Shown here in pieces: positions 49,215-62,184 of a DNA stretch of 64,000 nucleotides (position 1 is its first letter; each line of letters starts with the position of its first letter). Made by a program: the position numbers and the translations under genes. The notes under the pieces were generated by a model. The model did not search any database, was not told where the DNA came from, and was given only the letters and a program-made list of their open reading frames with translations. The DNA comes from Auanema rhodensis (taxonomy: Eukaryota; Nematoda; Chromadorea; Rhabditida; Rhabditidae). The stretch spans positions 14,136,001 to 14,200,000 of the forward strand of contig OZ059895.1 in the NCBI GenBank assembly GCA_964057225.1, written 5' to 3'.

Positions 49215-52200
49215 GCCTATTTTCTCTTTAAAAGTTTATCTTATCAATAAAAAATAATATTTTTTACTAAAAGTAGTAAAAGAAAAATATATTCATGATC
49301 AAGAAGATGAACAAAAGAAATATATATATATATATGTATATATGAACTATATATAGTTTATATGAAAAACTATAATAGGCTTCGTTTTAAGCATAATTTC
49401 CATGAAATTAGCATAAGCTTTGCTGAATTCGTTAAAGCTTTCTTGTTAAATGAACAAGAATAGCATACGAACACGTGGATTATAACAAATTATATGAAGT
49501 AATGATGTAGAAAATACTTTTCAAATATATGTACGTAAAGAGCATTTGAAGTAAAATAAAATGAAATTTTGTTCTAAGAAATAGGTTTTACAACGATATT
49601 TTCGTCAGAAGAACTTTGTATATTTATATAAATGTTATGGAAAACCTTTAATCTTTTATGGGTAAAAGATATATTAAAGTTCTAGATTTTAAGAAGAGAA
49701 GGAGAAAAGAAATATTCGAAAATAATTTTAGAAAATATATATTTCATTTTAACTATATATATAGTAAGTATGTATATATTCATGTTTTGATGTTATTTCA
49801 ACACGATTTTTGGATCTAAGATACATTGAAAGTTGAGAGAGAAAAAGTAAGAGAGAAAGAGAGAAAGTAAGAGAGAGAGAGAGAGAGAAAGTAAAACAGA
49901 GAGAGAGAGAGGGTAGGTGTATGGGGAATTGGTGTAGGTAAGTACGAAAAGGTATGTGTGTGTGTATGTGAGCATGTATTGCATCTAATGAATTCTGAGG
50001 TCATATAAGGAAGAAATTATAAAAAGTTTCCAACTTATTTTTGGAATTCAAGTTTGAAGGAACATTTTGAATTTTGAAAAGGCAACCACCTGAAGCATAT
50101 TTTCGGATAAAAATATTTTTTGTTGTAAAAAAATGGCAAACAAGTTGTCGAAAAATGCTTGAAAACGCAAAAAAAATTTTTTTTAAGATGAGCTGTATAT
50201 GGCTTGAGTATTGGACAAGATGAAAATAGATTATGAGAAAGACATTGAAATGAGAGGGTGAGTCTGAATGCTTATAAAGAGTTGTAGAAAAGCATTTCTA
50301 AGCCTTCTAATTAAGCTGATTATGTGCTTGTATTGTAGGCGTAATTACCGGATGCTTCAACATGCGCTTCTCTCTCTCTCACTCTTTAATTCTAAATACT
50401 CTCAATCTACTTCATCTTCTTCTTCTTCTTCGTGTCTCATAGCCTATCTTTACTCTTCTTCAACAGGTCCTTTTCATGTCTTTTGTCTTTCAGCCCTCTC
50501 TCTTCATCTCTCCCTCTCTTCTTCTTTTCTTAACACATTCCTTTTTACTCAGTTAAATATACTATATATTATATATATATATAGTATATTTAACTAATAA
50601 AAAGTGAAAATTCTATATGTTATTCTATTTTAAAAAAAAAAGAACGAAAATAAGCTTGACCGTAAAAGGAAAAACTCCATTAATAGATTGAAAGAGCTGA
50701 AAAAAAAAAGATTCTAACCACGTCATCAGCATCCATATTCATTCAGATGTCCGTTCAGTATCTCTTTTTTAACTAAAAAGAGGTTCAAAAGAAAGAATAA
50801 GAAGAGTGTGTATGTCCATATGAAAGTGATGGGATGATGAGCTTTTCCAGCAATTGCAGAACGTTTTTCCAAACCAAAAATATACATTACAAATCTCTTT
50901 TTATCTTTAAATTTAAAATTTTTTCATGTAAAATAATTCATTTTTAAGGTTTTAAGGTTCAAATGATTTGAACTTAAGTGTCATCATTTCATTTTTTCTT
51001 TAAAAGTAATGAAAAACAAGTAACAAGTCTCATACAAGTTCATTTTTGGTTGAAACTTGTTCTGAATAACTTCCTCTTTTCCTGATTTTACATAAAGTTT
51101 ACAAGTTCTCTTAGTTTAAAGATCCTTTCAAAGTTTTATGATTATTTCAGATTAATCTATATATCTTATATAGTTAAAAGAGAAAAGAATTATAGTTTGA
51201 AGATGTATGTATGAATATAAAATTTTAATTTTCTAATTAAAAAATATTTTATAAAGACAAATAAAGTTTAAAAAGATTATTATTCTCTCTTAACTACATT
51301 TCAATTTAAATTTATATAAAATTATTTGAATTATTTTAGAAAAGTAGTCAAAAAAAAGTTTTTCTTCTCCTGAATCTCTTTGAAGAAAAAAAAAAGTTTG
51401 AAGCTTATTGGGAGCACAGGAAATTTAGAACGAAAGATAAGAGCATAAGCTTCCGGTACATTAAAGATTTTCTATGGAAAAGTCCAAAAATTACAATCTT
51501 TTGTTCAAAAAAAAAAAGAAAGTCAACTATAGAATTAAGGAAAAAACAGATTTTATTCTTTATGTACAGATAGAAGAGAAGAATATTTAAATATTATTAA
51601 CTAACTATGTATATAAATTATAAAATTTTATATAATTATATGTAAAAACATTAATTTTAATTTGTTTGTTTGTTGTTTTCAAATAGAAAAAAATGTTCAA
51701 CATTATCAAACTCTATGAGAAACTTTGAACATGTCGAAAGAAGTTGTTAGATGAGTTGGCTAACATTGAAAATGATTCTCGTGCACGGGAAAATGAACGG
51801 ATTTTCAGAAAATTTAAATAAAATTGAATAAAAAGTTTTTAATTTTATAGAGAGTAAGATAGAGAAAGAGAGAGAGAGAAGAAAGGAGTGAGAAGGAGGG
51901 ATGGAGGAAAGAATAGAGGAATAGAGAGAAAGAGACTGATGAGATGTTTCATTCAAGAAATGCAAAAAGAAAGAATAATATGAATATTATGTATATAGTT
52001 AACTAAGGAATATTATATGAAAAGTATATTAAAGATAAAAGAAAAAAGGATATTCGGTTTTTAAAGAGATAAAAAGGATAAAGATGTGATTTTTCAACAG
52101 AAATATGAATGATATCATTATTCTAATAAAGAAGATTAAATGATAGGAAAACCTTCAAAATCCATCTTACATACATATATATGTATAGTTAAACCTCATA

Positions 52201-54247
52201 ATGATAGCAACAAAGAGAGATAGAGAGAGGGAGAGAGAGATAGAGACAGACAGAGAGAGAGAGAGATAGAGGCGCAAGGAACTGGGAGCAAAATGCTCCT
52301 CCGATTTTCTCTTTTAGTAATTGGATAAGACACACACAGTAATGTCTTATCCGGACAAATGTCCTCATCAAATCAGATGATTTTGCAAATTTCAATTTGA
52401 CGATGATGATGGTGATGGAAAAGATGAGAAGATGTACGATGACGACGACGACATCAAGCATAATGATCATGAGGAAGGTCAATGAAACTTCAGAGAGAGA
52501 GAGAGAGAGAAGGAAGGGGAAGTTTAAAGCTTTTTATTGGATAAACATCTTCACAAAACGACCATATTTGGTATAACTCTTCTTGAGCCCCCACATCTTC
52601 GTTTCTCTCTCTCAGTCTCGTTCTCTCTATGTTCCTTTTTTTGAAAATGTCCTTTTATCGATGCCATACCAATGTCCTTCTTTTAAATTAAAAAAAAAAG
52701 TTTTTTTTTTCGATTGTTTTAAGACTTTAGAGAAGAAACATCAACTTGCTTTGATGTGATGTACTTGTCATCTATTTTGACTAGTCAATGTTATACATAC
52801 ATATGTATGTATATATACATATAGTATAAGAAAAACTTCAAAAATCTTAGAATCATAGATGACAAAGATGAAGAAAAGAAGTTGAAAGTATGTGCTGTTG
52901 TTTGACATGATTATAAGATGAAGAATCAAATATTATCTACTTAAGACACAAAAAAAAGCAAAAATGGCTTATCCTACGTATTATACATACATAGTTAGCA
53001 TAATTAATAGTTTAAGTTTCGATTATACAGTTTTTCATATGAAACGCATGATTTCAATTATTATTTTTTTTTGCATCCAAACAAAAAAAAATTGTGAAAA
53101 TCGAAAGAATTTTAATAATTCTTGTAATTTATATGTTGATTATGAGAAAATGAGTGATGATTAGCCAGCAATTTGAAATGAAATTGATTCAAAAGAGAAA
53201 ACATTTTCAGAAAAAAAATGAGAGAAATCATTCTATAACAGCATAGTTATGTATGTTAATTACATTTTTTTTGAATCAATAAAACAACATAATTATATGT
53301 ATGAGAATGTTAACTATATCATATAATAGATTTGAAGTATGAGAAGTCGAAAGATGATGAAACAACCGTTCATGATATGAATTACAGTTAAAATGAAGAT
53401 GAGAGAAGACCCGCACGCGTAATCTTATCACGTATGCTAATTTATAATTTACGTGAAAAAATGAAAAATGCATAGTTATATGATATAGTTAGTTTAATCC
53501 GGTCTAATAACGTATAAATGAATTTAGAATAATAATATTATATAGATAAATAATTTGGATTATAAGTTGAAAGAGAGCGAAAAGGACAAGTGATGGAAGT
53601 ACAACGATAAGCTCATTTCTCACATTATTATAATGGAATTTGAAAACAAACTTAGATCAGAAATGAGTATTACTTGAAGAATATTCTTGTATTTTTGAAA
53701 ATATAAGATTATACTGAATTGAACCTTAAGTAGAAGGAAAGAGAGCTGGTGAAGAGTGGATGGGAGGGAAGAAAGTTGAAGAGAAGATGAGAAGAACTTT
53801 ACGAAAGAAGGAATACCATTTACAAAAGGTCAAATAACTCCAAGTGGAATTATGAGTTCTCATCGTGTTTTTGCCATCACATGTTGATTGTAGAAGCAAC
53901 AGTAGACATTATTTGATGATGATGATGAAGAAGCCGGGCAATTGTGGATGTTATCCTCTTCTAACATTCTCTTTCTCTCTCTTTTTTTCTCTCTCTTGTT
54001 ATCTATATCTCTGGATTCTCTCTTAATAACTTAATGTATAAACTATAAATATATATTATTGCCTTACTTTTCTTACACATCGTTATCTCGAAAGATTATC
54101 CTATTTTATGATGAGCCAGCCACAAAGTGAGGCAATTGAGGTAAACAGCAAGAAAGAAAGGAATATCAACAGGAACAGCACAATGTCGTTCTATGATAGT
54201 TGAATAAGCATAAAGAGAGGAAAAGGGATAAATGGAAGAGACAGTCA

Positions 54248-54249
<2 letters not shown>

Positions 54250-54324
<75 letters not shown>
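54250..54324. repeat. (GA)n microsatellite
   Basis: About 37 uninterrupted GA units, the longest pure dinucleotide run in the window. Confidence 0.95.
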
Positions 54325-54327
<3 letters not shown>

Positions 54328-55934
54328 TAGGAGAGTAATGAGAGCAACAGCTGATAGCTTACTTTAAGTTCTTCCAAGTTTTGAGGCTAAATAAAGATGC
54401 TGAGATTATAGTAAAAAGACAAAAAGAGAGAGAAAGAGAGAGAAACTTTAGAAACTCGGAGGTTTATATCTAATTTCCTATCTGTCTGTCTGTCTATCGT
54501 TAACTATATGAAGAATGAATACATATAGTTTAGAACATCTCTCAATAGCATTCGTATATACATAGCAGTAAACAACTTTTATATTAAGAAATGAATTGAA
54601 TATATACATAGATAACCATAACTACATATCAAAGAAAGATATACATACAAGTATACAAACATATTATCAAAAACTAACTAACTATATCATATAGTTAGAG
54701 AAAATTTCTTTTATAATTACTATATAATACATACATAGATGTATTCTTAAGCATATGTATATCATTAAGTAAAGCTTAACATAATACTCCAAACTAATAC
54801 TAAACCAGCCAGCCAGCCAGCCAGTCAGCTAACTATACGTATAGCATATAGCTAAAACTATATTTTTGAATTTTATTTAATAAATGAAAAAATCAAAGAA
54901 AAAAAAAGAAAAAGAAGGAAAGACAAATGCTTATTATTAACTATACGTAATAAGTAATAAGCAGTAATATACTAAGTATTAAGAAATCAGACTACAAAGA
55001 ATTATAAAAATAATAATATTGAGATAAATTGATTAAATATAATTTTATAAAATTTATAATAAATATTATAATTTATATAGTTAAAAATAAATAATTTATA
55101 AATATATATATGTATAATAGTAATAAATATAAAATTTAAGTAAAAGATCTTCATAATCTTCAGAATATTAGCAAGTAGTTTATTCAAAATACATAAATAG
55201 TATAAATGAACTTATAATCAAGTTTTATGCAAATTATTCGTTAAAATATAAATTTTTATACATAAATATTATAATTATTATATTAATTATATGATATGAA
55301 GTAGAAAAGAATAATACTAAAAGAGTATTTGAACAGAGACAAAAAGGAAGTTTTTCATCCAAAATTTTGGTCATCAACTCTCATTATCCAAACTTTTTTT
55401 ATAATTTATTCATAATTACAAAGAAATTCTCATATTTTCTTCTCACGAAAACGAGCAAAAACTTCAAAAAGCCTATCTAATATTCGGAAAAATAAAATCA
55501 AAAACTATGTCACATTATCAAAAGAAGTTGAAGAAAAAAAAGTAGATGAAGCTTTACAAGTTGAAAAATCGTTCAAGCTGCAACAGCGTAAAGAGATTAT
55601 AAACTTTTTCGTTTTTTTTTTTGAAGAAAAAAAATAATAAAATGATTAAAAATGAAAGAATAATTAATGAATGTTTTTAGAAATATATTATAAAATTATT
55701 TGAAATATTTACTTTTCTAATAGAAATTTTTGCATTTATACGTACTTTTATATGATATATTATAACTTATTTGTATAATTTTTCTATTATTTATATTCTT
55801 AAACTTTCGACTTATAATTTATATTTTGTATTAAAAAATAAAATAATATTTTATAAATATTTAAATTAATTTTTATAAAAAATTTATGAAATTCTTTTAA
55901 TTTTCAAATAAATGAAATATTTATTATTATCATC

Positions 55935-55977
<43 letters not shown>
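55935..55977. repeat. (TTG)n microsatellite
   Basis: About 14 TTG units in AT-rich DNA. Confidence 0.95.
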
Positions 55978-55979
<2 letters not shown>

Positions 55980-56590
55980 TGAATTAAATAAATGAAATTC
56001 CTTTGAGAAAATCTAATTGATAATGAACTAAAACGTTTCTACAGTATTCCCTTAGGCAACATAATTTGACCAAAAACTTCATTAATCGAAGGTTATTGCA
56101 TCATCAAAACAGCTTCATTTAAGTCAAAAAAATTGAAAAAAATAAAGTTTTCTTGTAATATGAATGAAGAAGACAAACTTTCTATTGTTTTAAATCCGAA
56201 AAAATAGATGGAAAGAACACATTTTGTTGGAAAAAAATGATGGAAATGAGTTGGGAAAGCCATATGGAATTGGTCGACGTTACTATTCTTCGATTCGTTA
56301 CTTTCTGGTCTCCATATACGTCTTCGACGTGCTTTACCCTCTTGCATTTCTTCTATTTTTCCTTTTTCAAGTCATCTATCACATAGTTAATCCATCCATA
56401 TACATAGAAAGAGAATATTTTCTGTTTCATTATGACTAACTTAAACCTCAAACAGCTACTACTATGTATATCGTTTCTATCATTCATATTTGAAAATCTT
56501 CTAACTTCACAATTTTTAAAATTAAAATTATTTTTTCAATTCTTTTCAAGACCTTTTTTTTGTTATTTTTTTCAAAAATTAAATTCTTCT

Positions 56591-56621
56591 TTTTAGATAT
56601 TTTGATTGGAAAATATCTAAA
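56591..56621 (+). promoter_or_regulatory. Candidate SL trans-splice acceptor of the Gur gene
   Basis: ttcttctttttag ends at 56596 and no obvious upstream exon fits, so this may be the outron 3' splice site, with a 25-nt 5' UTR before the ATG at 56622. The stretch is also open in frame with the ATG, so a cis-spliced upstream exon ending in phase 2 is an alternative. Confidence 0.45.
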
Positions 56622-57510
56622 ATGCCTTTTCTAACTATCGATACAAGTACCTATGACAGCAGTGAAGCTATTCGTAGACAACTCACAGAAAAGGTTATTG
56701 TCGCTCAGCTTAGTTTGGATGAAAATCATTTTTTTTTGAATTTATAGTTGGATGAATTGAACTATGTGATTAACTTGACAAGTAAATTCTTGGGAATTTA
56801 TCAAGGACCCGATAAGCCTAAAGAACATTTAGCATTATTCTTATATTCAACTAGAAAAGTTTTTTTCAAGTTTTAAGCTTTTGTAATTTCAATTGAATTA
56901 TATTTAAGGTCTGGAGCTGTTTGTTAACTATGCTATTATTCATTGGATTATTAATATCTGTTGTTAAAACTCCAATAGCTGTTACATCCATATATCTTAC
57001 TGGATATATAGATTTCTTATTTTTATTTTATTATAATTGGTCTCGAATGGAAAAACGCTTCTTTCGAAGCCTTATGCATAGCTCAACAGGCGTTGGAATT
57101 CTGAAACGATTCAGCTACTTGTCCAGAATTAGGGTACATTACAACTTTCTTTATCTTTTTCATTTTTAATTTTTAAGAGAAAAGATTCTTTCTATATTTC
57201 AGAATGTCAGTATTTTTCTGGCTTTGCTCATCGTTGTCGTAGCTTTTGCTATGATATCATCAGCATTATTTAACATAACTAATCAATTATTTCCAACTAA
57301 TCATTTTACTATTCGTAATGATATTATTCGAATCTTTTATTTGGCTTGCTTTAGTATAATCCTATTATCAATACCAGCAGCAAATTGTATCTGTTTCTCA
57401 TATTTAAACCAAATTATGGTTGAATATGAAATTTTCAACAATGATTTCAAGACTGATGATAATACTTATCAGGTAAATCAACTCTTTCAGCAACATATTA
57501 TCAACGGTTT

Positions 57511-57543
<33 letters not shown>

Positions 57544-57957
57544 TTGCAACACACACACACACAGACATACGTGGCTATTTGCGTTCAAAAAACTATATTT
57601 TCTTTTTTCTTTTTTTGCAAAAAATCTGCAAATAAGCAGCTTGTTTCATCTATGAAATGGAAGATCATATATGGAAATACAACAAATGATGATGACTTTT
57701 GTGTATTGCTTATACTAGATTTTAAATTTGAAAGAAGGAGAGAAGAAGAATAGAATCTTGACTGAACTTCGATTCTAAGGGACTGAGGAGATTCAATAGG
57801 CGCTTGTGTGACAATGTTTCCAAGGAAAGCTGGCGACATACAGCGTGAGATTTGTAGATGGAAGTACAGAGTCCAAAGAGTAGGAGGAGAGTATACCCTT
57901 CAACTAAGAGGAAAAGAGAAATGTAGCCAAGAAGAAAAAGAAATCTCAGATATAAAA

Positions 57958-58021
<64 letters not shown>

Positions 58022-58685
58022 TATTTCTAAAATAAAAATTTGTTTTCAGATAGCCGTTACACGTCATTATGCATATGCTCATTTCCGTATTTATAAAACA
58101 TTTAAAATAATACAACATTCAATAAGGTAAATTATATATATTATACAGTAATTTTATAAATATTTATAGTTATTGGATATCAATTCATTTAATAATTAAT
58201 ATAATTATTATAATCAAATCATTGATTTATTTATTAAATTTTCAATATGAGCCAACGAATATTATAAGTAATGTATTAGCTTCTGGACCTATCAGCTTTT
58301 ACCTTGTAAGCTGTTTATTTCAATCAATATGCTTCTTCTATATGTCTATTGATCTACGAGCTGAAATGATTCGTTTGAAGCAACTAATGATGAGTTTGTT
58401 GATTGGTCAACGAATACTACATGATCAGGTTTGAGAATAAGCTGTTAATGCTTCTAAATCGAACAAATTGTGACATGTTTCAGACATATTCCTTATGTAT
58501 AGCCTTTACTACACATCTTCAATTTCATAAGTATGGCATAAACTTCCTTCATTTAACCATAATTGATCGGCAATTTCTTAATTTAGTATGAAAAACAATA
58601 TGATTATCCTATTTCTTATATATATTTTCAGATTTTAGCTGGTTCTCTAACATATATACTATTATGTCTACAGAAATCAACATAA
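56622..58685 (+). CDS. Gustatory-receptor-family (Gur/LITE-1/EGL-47-like) membrane protein
   Basis: Eight exons: 56622-56693, 56748-56858, 56909-57133, 57203-57472, 58050-58126, 58170-58428, 58484-58585, 58632-58685. Phases agree throughout and give 389 residues, near the usual Gr/Gur length. The N terminus is cytosolic-type without a signal peptide. TM1 is at about 62-82 (WSCLLTMLLFIGLL), with further hydrophobic segments at about 85-103, 137-158, 182-205, 258-276 and 292-313. The C terminus reads FLHLTIIDRQFLNLILAG then LTYILLCLQKS, which matches the final helix and the TY.....QF signature of Gr proteins except that the Phe after Gln is Lys and the protein ends three residues later. In C. 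elegans this family includes light/H2O2-sensing LITE-1 and GUR-3 and the neuronal EGL-47; the stimulus here cannot be inferred. Intron 4 is 577 nt against ~50 for the others and carries CT and GA tracts. Confidence 0.85.
57511..57544. repeat. (CT)n tract in Gur intron 4
   Basis: CT run followed by a short (AC)n. It is complementary to the GA run at 57957-58018 in the same intron. Confidence 0.9.
57957..58018. repeat. (GA)n tract in Gur intron 4
   Basis: About 30 GA units ending 31 nt before the exon 5 acceptor. Together with the upstream CT run it can form a hairpin in the pre-mRNA. Confidence 0.95.
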
Positions 58686-59108
58686 TTAACTATATTTAAC
58701 TATATATGTAATATTATATTTTTTTATTTTTTATCCAAAGAAGAAAAAGATTATTTGTTTTTAATTGATTTATTCGTTCTAGAGATCAACAATGTGAAAA
58801 TGAATGAAAAATCTACGAATGACCCTGAGTAGCATGAATGGAGTAAGACTAAATCTTTTTGTTGTTTTGTTTGTTTTTGGATCAAAAGTTGGAAAGAGGT
58901 GCATAGAGGTTTGGGAAAAACAAAGTTTTTGATGAAAAGATATAAACGATTATATACATCCATAATATTGAATGAACAACAAATTAAATATACAGATATG
59001 ACGATGATGATGATGATGATGATGATATCATCCATCTAGATTCAGAATCCTACATATTGATTCAGAATCTAATGTTATAACAGTCAGGAGGGTAAATCAA
59101 CTGAATGC
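58686..59108. other. Spacer between convergent genes
   Basis: Holds the 3' ends of the Gur gene and the BPI-like gene and a (GAT)n run at about 59000-59025. No gene seen. Confidence 0.6.
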
Positions 59109-62100
59109 TTAGACTGCCCCAACAAACTTCTCAGATGTCAATTGATGAATAAGATTCTGATTAAGCTGGAAGTTTGTCTCCAAAAGCATTGAACGATTCA
59201 ACAGAGTAAGCTGAAATGAAGTTTGTATTAGGAAATTCTCTTCAATTAATCATCGCTGTACCTTTGGCTTTTGAAGTTTGAATAGAGGATGAACTGGAAT
59301 AGGAATTCCTTGCTTCAGAATATCGTTGACCATACGTTGAAGGATTTCGCGTGATAGGAAGCCAGCATCATCTAACTCATCTTGAACTAAGACAGTTGGA
59401 GTCTTGGTAATCTGAATGATATATGAATGAAGATGAATGAAGAATGAGTTGTAATACCAATTGAATGTTGTCGAGTTGTACACGTCCACGAACGGTACGT
59501 GAGGATAGCTTCATCTTCATGGTAGCATCAATATGAATTTCCATTTTACCGATTGGAATCTCAGCTGTTTGTTCAATAGCATGAATCTCAATCATTCCAA
59601 CCAGTTGGAACTTGATACCTCCTGAGATACGACAAGTTGATTATTCATTCGGTGAAATGGTTTTACCTTGACTTTCTGGGGCAACAGCTACTGATGGAGC
59701 TTTAAGTGTGGAGAATAAGAAGGCAACACCCTTATTTGGAACCTAAATGCTTTGAATTAAAGCTTAATGGATAGAATAAGTTGTAAACCATTTCACGAAG
59801 AGTTGGGAATAAGTCTCCGACGCAGAATAGGGAACCAGTACTGATATCACAGGTTGTTCTCATAACGGAGCCAAATTGAGCAGTTTTTGGATCAACACGA
59901 GTATTGAAGAGACCAGTTCTGAAGAAAATCAATTGAATAGTTTGCATAATTAGTATAGTTATCATACTTATGTCCATGATACATTAATGTGTTTGGAACA
60001 TAGTCTGATACCATGATTTGAAGCATAGATGCGGATGACATGGCTGGTAAAGTTAGGACTCGTGGACCAAATGGAGTTGCTTTTCCCTTAGCTATAAAAC
60101 ACATAATTAGCATAATTGTATGTAAAATAAACAAAAAATGTGATCAAAATCAGCTTACAAGTGATTTCTCCAGCAGTAGCTATCTCAATACCAAGATCAG
60201 TAACAATTGGAGCATCAACAAGACCATAATCAAGAATAAGATCATCAGCACGAGACTATAATAATAATAAAATGAATAAGTTTCTATTTAACTAGTAACT
60301 AACCAGGTTGAAACTATTCAAGAAAGCATGAACAGCTTGACGTTTAACTTGATGAGATCCCGAAGAAAAATCAGCTTGTCGTGGAGCTCTAATCATGATT
60401 CTAAAAAAAAGAAATTGAAATGTTTCGTTTGCGATTTGATCAGAAATCGTACGGTTGTTGAGCAGCTTCACGTCTCATCTGTACGAATCGTCCAATACGT
60501 TCATCTGGACTCATCATACGAGTTGTCATAATACGTCGTTGATTAGGGCTGATAACGAATGGTCCACGCATTGGAGCTTGTCTCATCATCATGGACGATC
60601 TGAGAAGCACGCTTTGAACAAGAAAAATGAAGCAATATGCTCACCTCATGCTTGGTTGCATAACAACTTGTTGTTGCATCATAGGTCTCATATTTGGAGC
60701 TTGTTGTGGCAAAATCATAACTCTTGGAGGAGAATCAATTGCAATGCTATTTTGACCGATAGAACTGAAGAAAATAAAAATAATCTTTTTGTATTTAAAA
60801 CCTAAGCAGCTTACTCTTGTCGAGTTTGACGATTTTGAGCAGAATCTGATGATAAACTACGAACTAAATCAAAATCTTTTGTCTCACCAAGTGAGATTTT
60901 TGTGGATAAAAATCCGAAACGTTGATTAATCTGAAAAGAAATTTCATGTTTATTTGAATAAATTCTCTTATTTCTAATGAATCCTATGATATATGATAAC
61001 ATACTCGATTATCTATGATGAAAGCCAAACGTGGGCAGACGATCTTCTCGAAGATTGATTGACCATCCTTGGAAATGGCGTCCTTGAAATGAAAATTAGA
61101 GAAATGGAATTCAAAACAAATTATATTTTTCTATTATGTTGTCATATATTATATTAATTATATACAGTTTGTCATTAATAATAAATTACTTACAGCTAAT
61201 TTAGCTCCGGTTTCAGGTGTCAAAGCCTTCTGAACTGCAAGTGTGACTGGAATCTTTTGAGTCACGGAACAGCTATCAAGCTGAAATTTTTTAAAATTTT
61301 TGTTTTTTTTCCTAATAAACAGAATAGATTATATACTTTAAGATGAAGATTTCCTTGTTCATTACGTCCAATTTTGACATTAACTTGGAGAGAAAATTTG
61401 CTGGTTCTAATCTCTAATGGCCCTTCAACAGCTACACCATCAACAAATCCAGATCCAAGAGCAGTAACACTGTAATATAGTTTATATTAATTATATTAAC
61501 TATATTATATTTCATATAATATTACCTTAAATTAATATTTGGTAATTGAACATTAATAGCTGATGGTGGTAATGATTTAACAATAAAGTTTTCAGGACTT
61601 TCAAGTAATCTCAAACGTAAGTTGGACAATGCTGCACTTGGTAATGTTGAAAGCTAAAAATTATAAATTAAATATAATATGTGGAATGTGAAAGATAAAA
61701 GCAACCGATCTACATTCAAATTATTCAAATAATAAAATTTGAATTGTCACGTATTTTCACGTGAAAGGATAGCTAACTCACGTGTATTTCATTGGCTTCA
61801 TTAGGAAGCTGAAGAGTTAGTACTTCATTAGTTAATGCTTTAGCAACAATAGATGAAACATATGTAGTTCCAACTTGAGTTAAACGTGCACGAACACCTG
61901 GTCCAGACTAGAAGTTCAGGTAATATGCTTTCATTGAAAATTTTAAAAAAATGAAAACAAGCTTATTCCAAGCTTATATGAATACTAAAACATACTAATG
62001 ATGCATCAGGTTTAAGAATATCATTAAGTACATCTATATCATTCTGAGCATATCCAAAGTTAAAATAGCAGAAAGTGATAATCTAAAAGAATTTTAAAAT

Positions 62101-62184
62101 ATATATATTGATTTATTTAAAAATAATATTAATAATATTAAAATTATTAATAATTTATGTAATAATTACCAAAAATAATCGCAT
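59109..62184 (-). CDS. Secreted BPI/LBP-family lipid-binding protein
   Basis: Eighteen minus-strand exons: 62170-62184, 61996-62082, 61782-61907, 61526-61653, 61337-61469, 61194-61280, 61005-61082, 60815-60930, 60645-60764, 60453-60599, 60304-60400, 60159-60255, 59968-60091, 59789-59918, 59667-59742, 59458-59621, 59262-59411, 59109-59210. Every phase matches, giving 658 residues. A signal peptide spans about 1-17, ending GYA. The N-terminal BPI domain (about 33-255) opens with PGVRARLTQVGTTYV, the PG...R.T..G..Y motif, and has Cys167 and Cys208, spaced like the conserved BPI disulfide. Residues 257-345 are a Met/Gln/Arg-rich linker. The C-terminal domain (about 370-655) includes ASMLQIMVSDYVPNTLMYHGHK and ends LIHQLTSEKF. 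BPI, LBP and CETP proteins bind lipids or LPS in two tandem cavities; in nematodes a role in lipid transport or immunity is plausible but unshown. Confidence 0.92.
60453..60764 (-). other. Met/Gln-rich linker exons of the BPI-like protein
   Basis: Exons 9 and 10 encode about 90 residues containing some 14 Met in clusters (RPMM, SSMMM, RMM) plus QQQ and many Arg. This lies between the two BPI domains, where mammalian members have a short central sheet linker, so it is an insertion relative to them. Confidence 0.75.

Larger units (their letters stand above)
47701..56621. other. Intergenic DNA, gene-poor, part 2
   Basis: AT-rich, no convincing exon. Tracts: (CT)n at 48228-48302 and 49185-49215, GA at 49850-49912, 52205-52270 and 54250-54324, (TTG)n at 55935-55977. 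A 21-bp palindrome is at 54678-54698 (arms CTAACTATAT). A less AT-rich patch at 56224-56345 is open in several frames on both strands and could be a 5' exon of the following receptor gene or of an unknown minus-strand gene; I cannot choose. The acceptor tttttag at 56590-56596 precedes the receptor start by 25 nt. Confidence 0.45.

Noticed and set aside
56093-56439. Overlapping ORFs on both strands (84 codons minus, 71 codons plus)
   Set aside because: Several frames are open and none shows a family motif or joins clearly to the Gur gene, so no gene is called; mentioned only as a possible exon.
43861-58118. Many ORFs rich in Ser-Leu or Arg-Glu repeats
   Set aside because: They are translations of CT/GA microsatellites with no other protein features.
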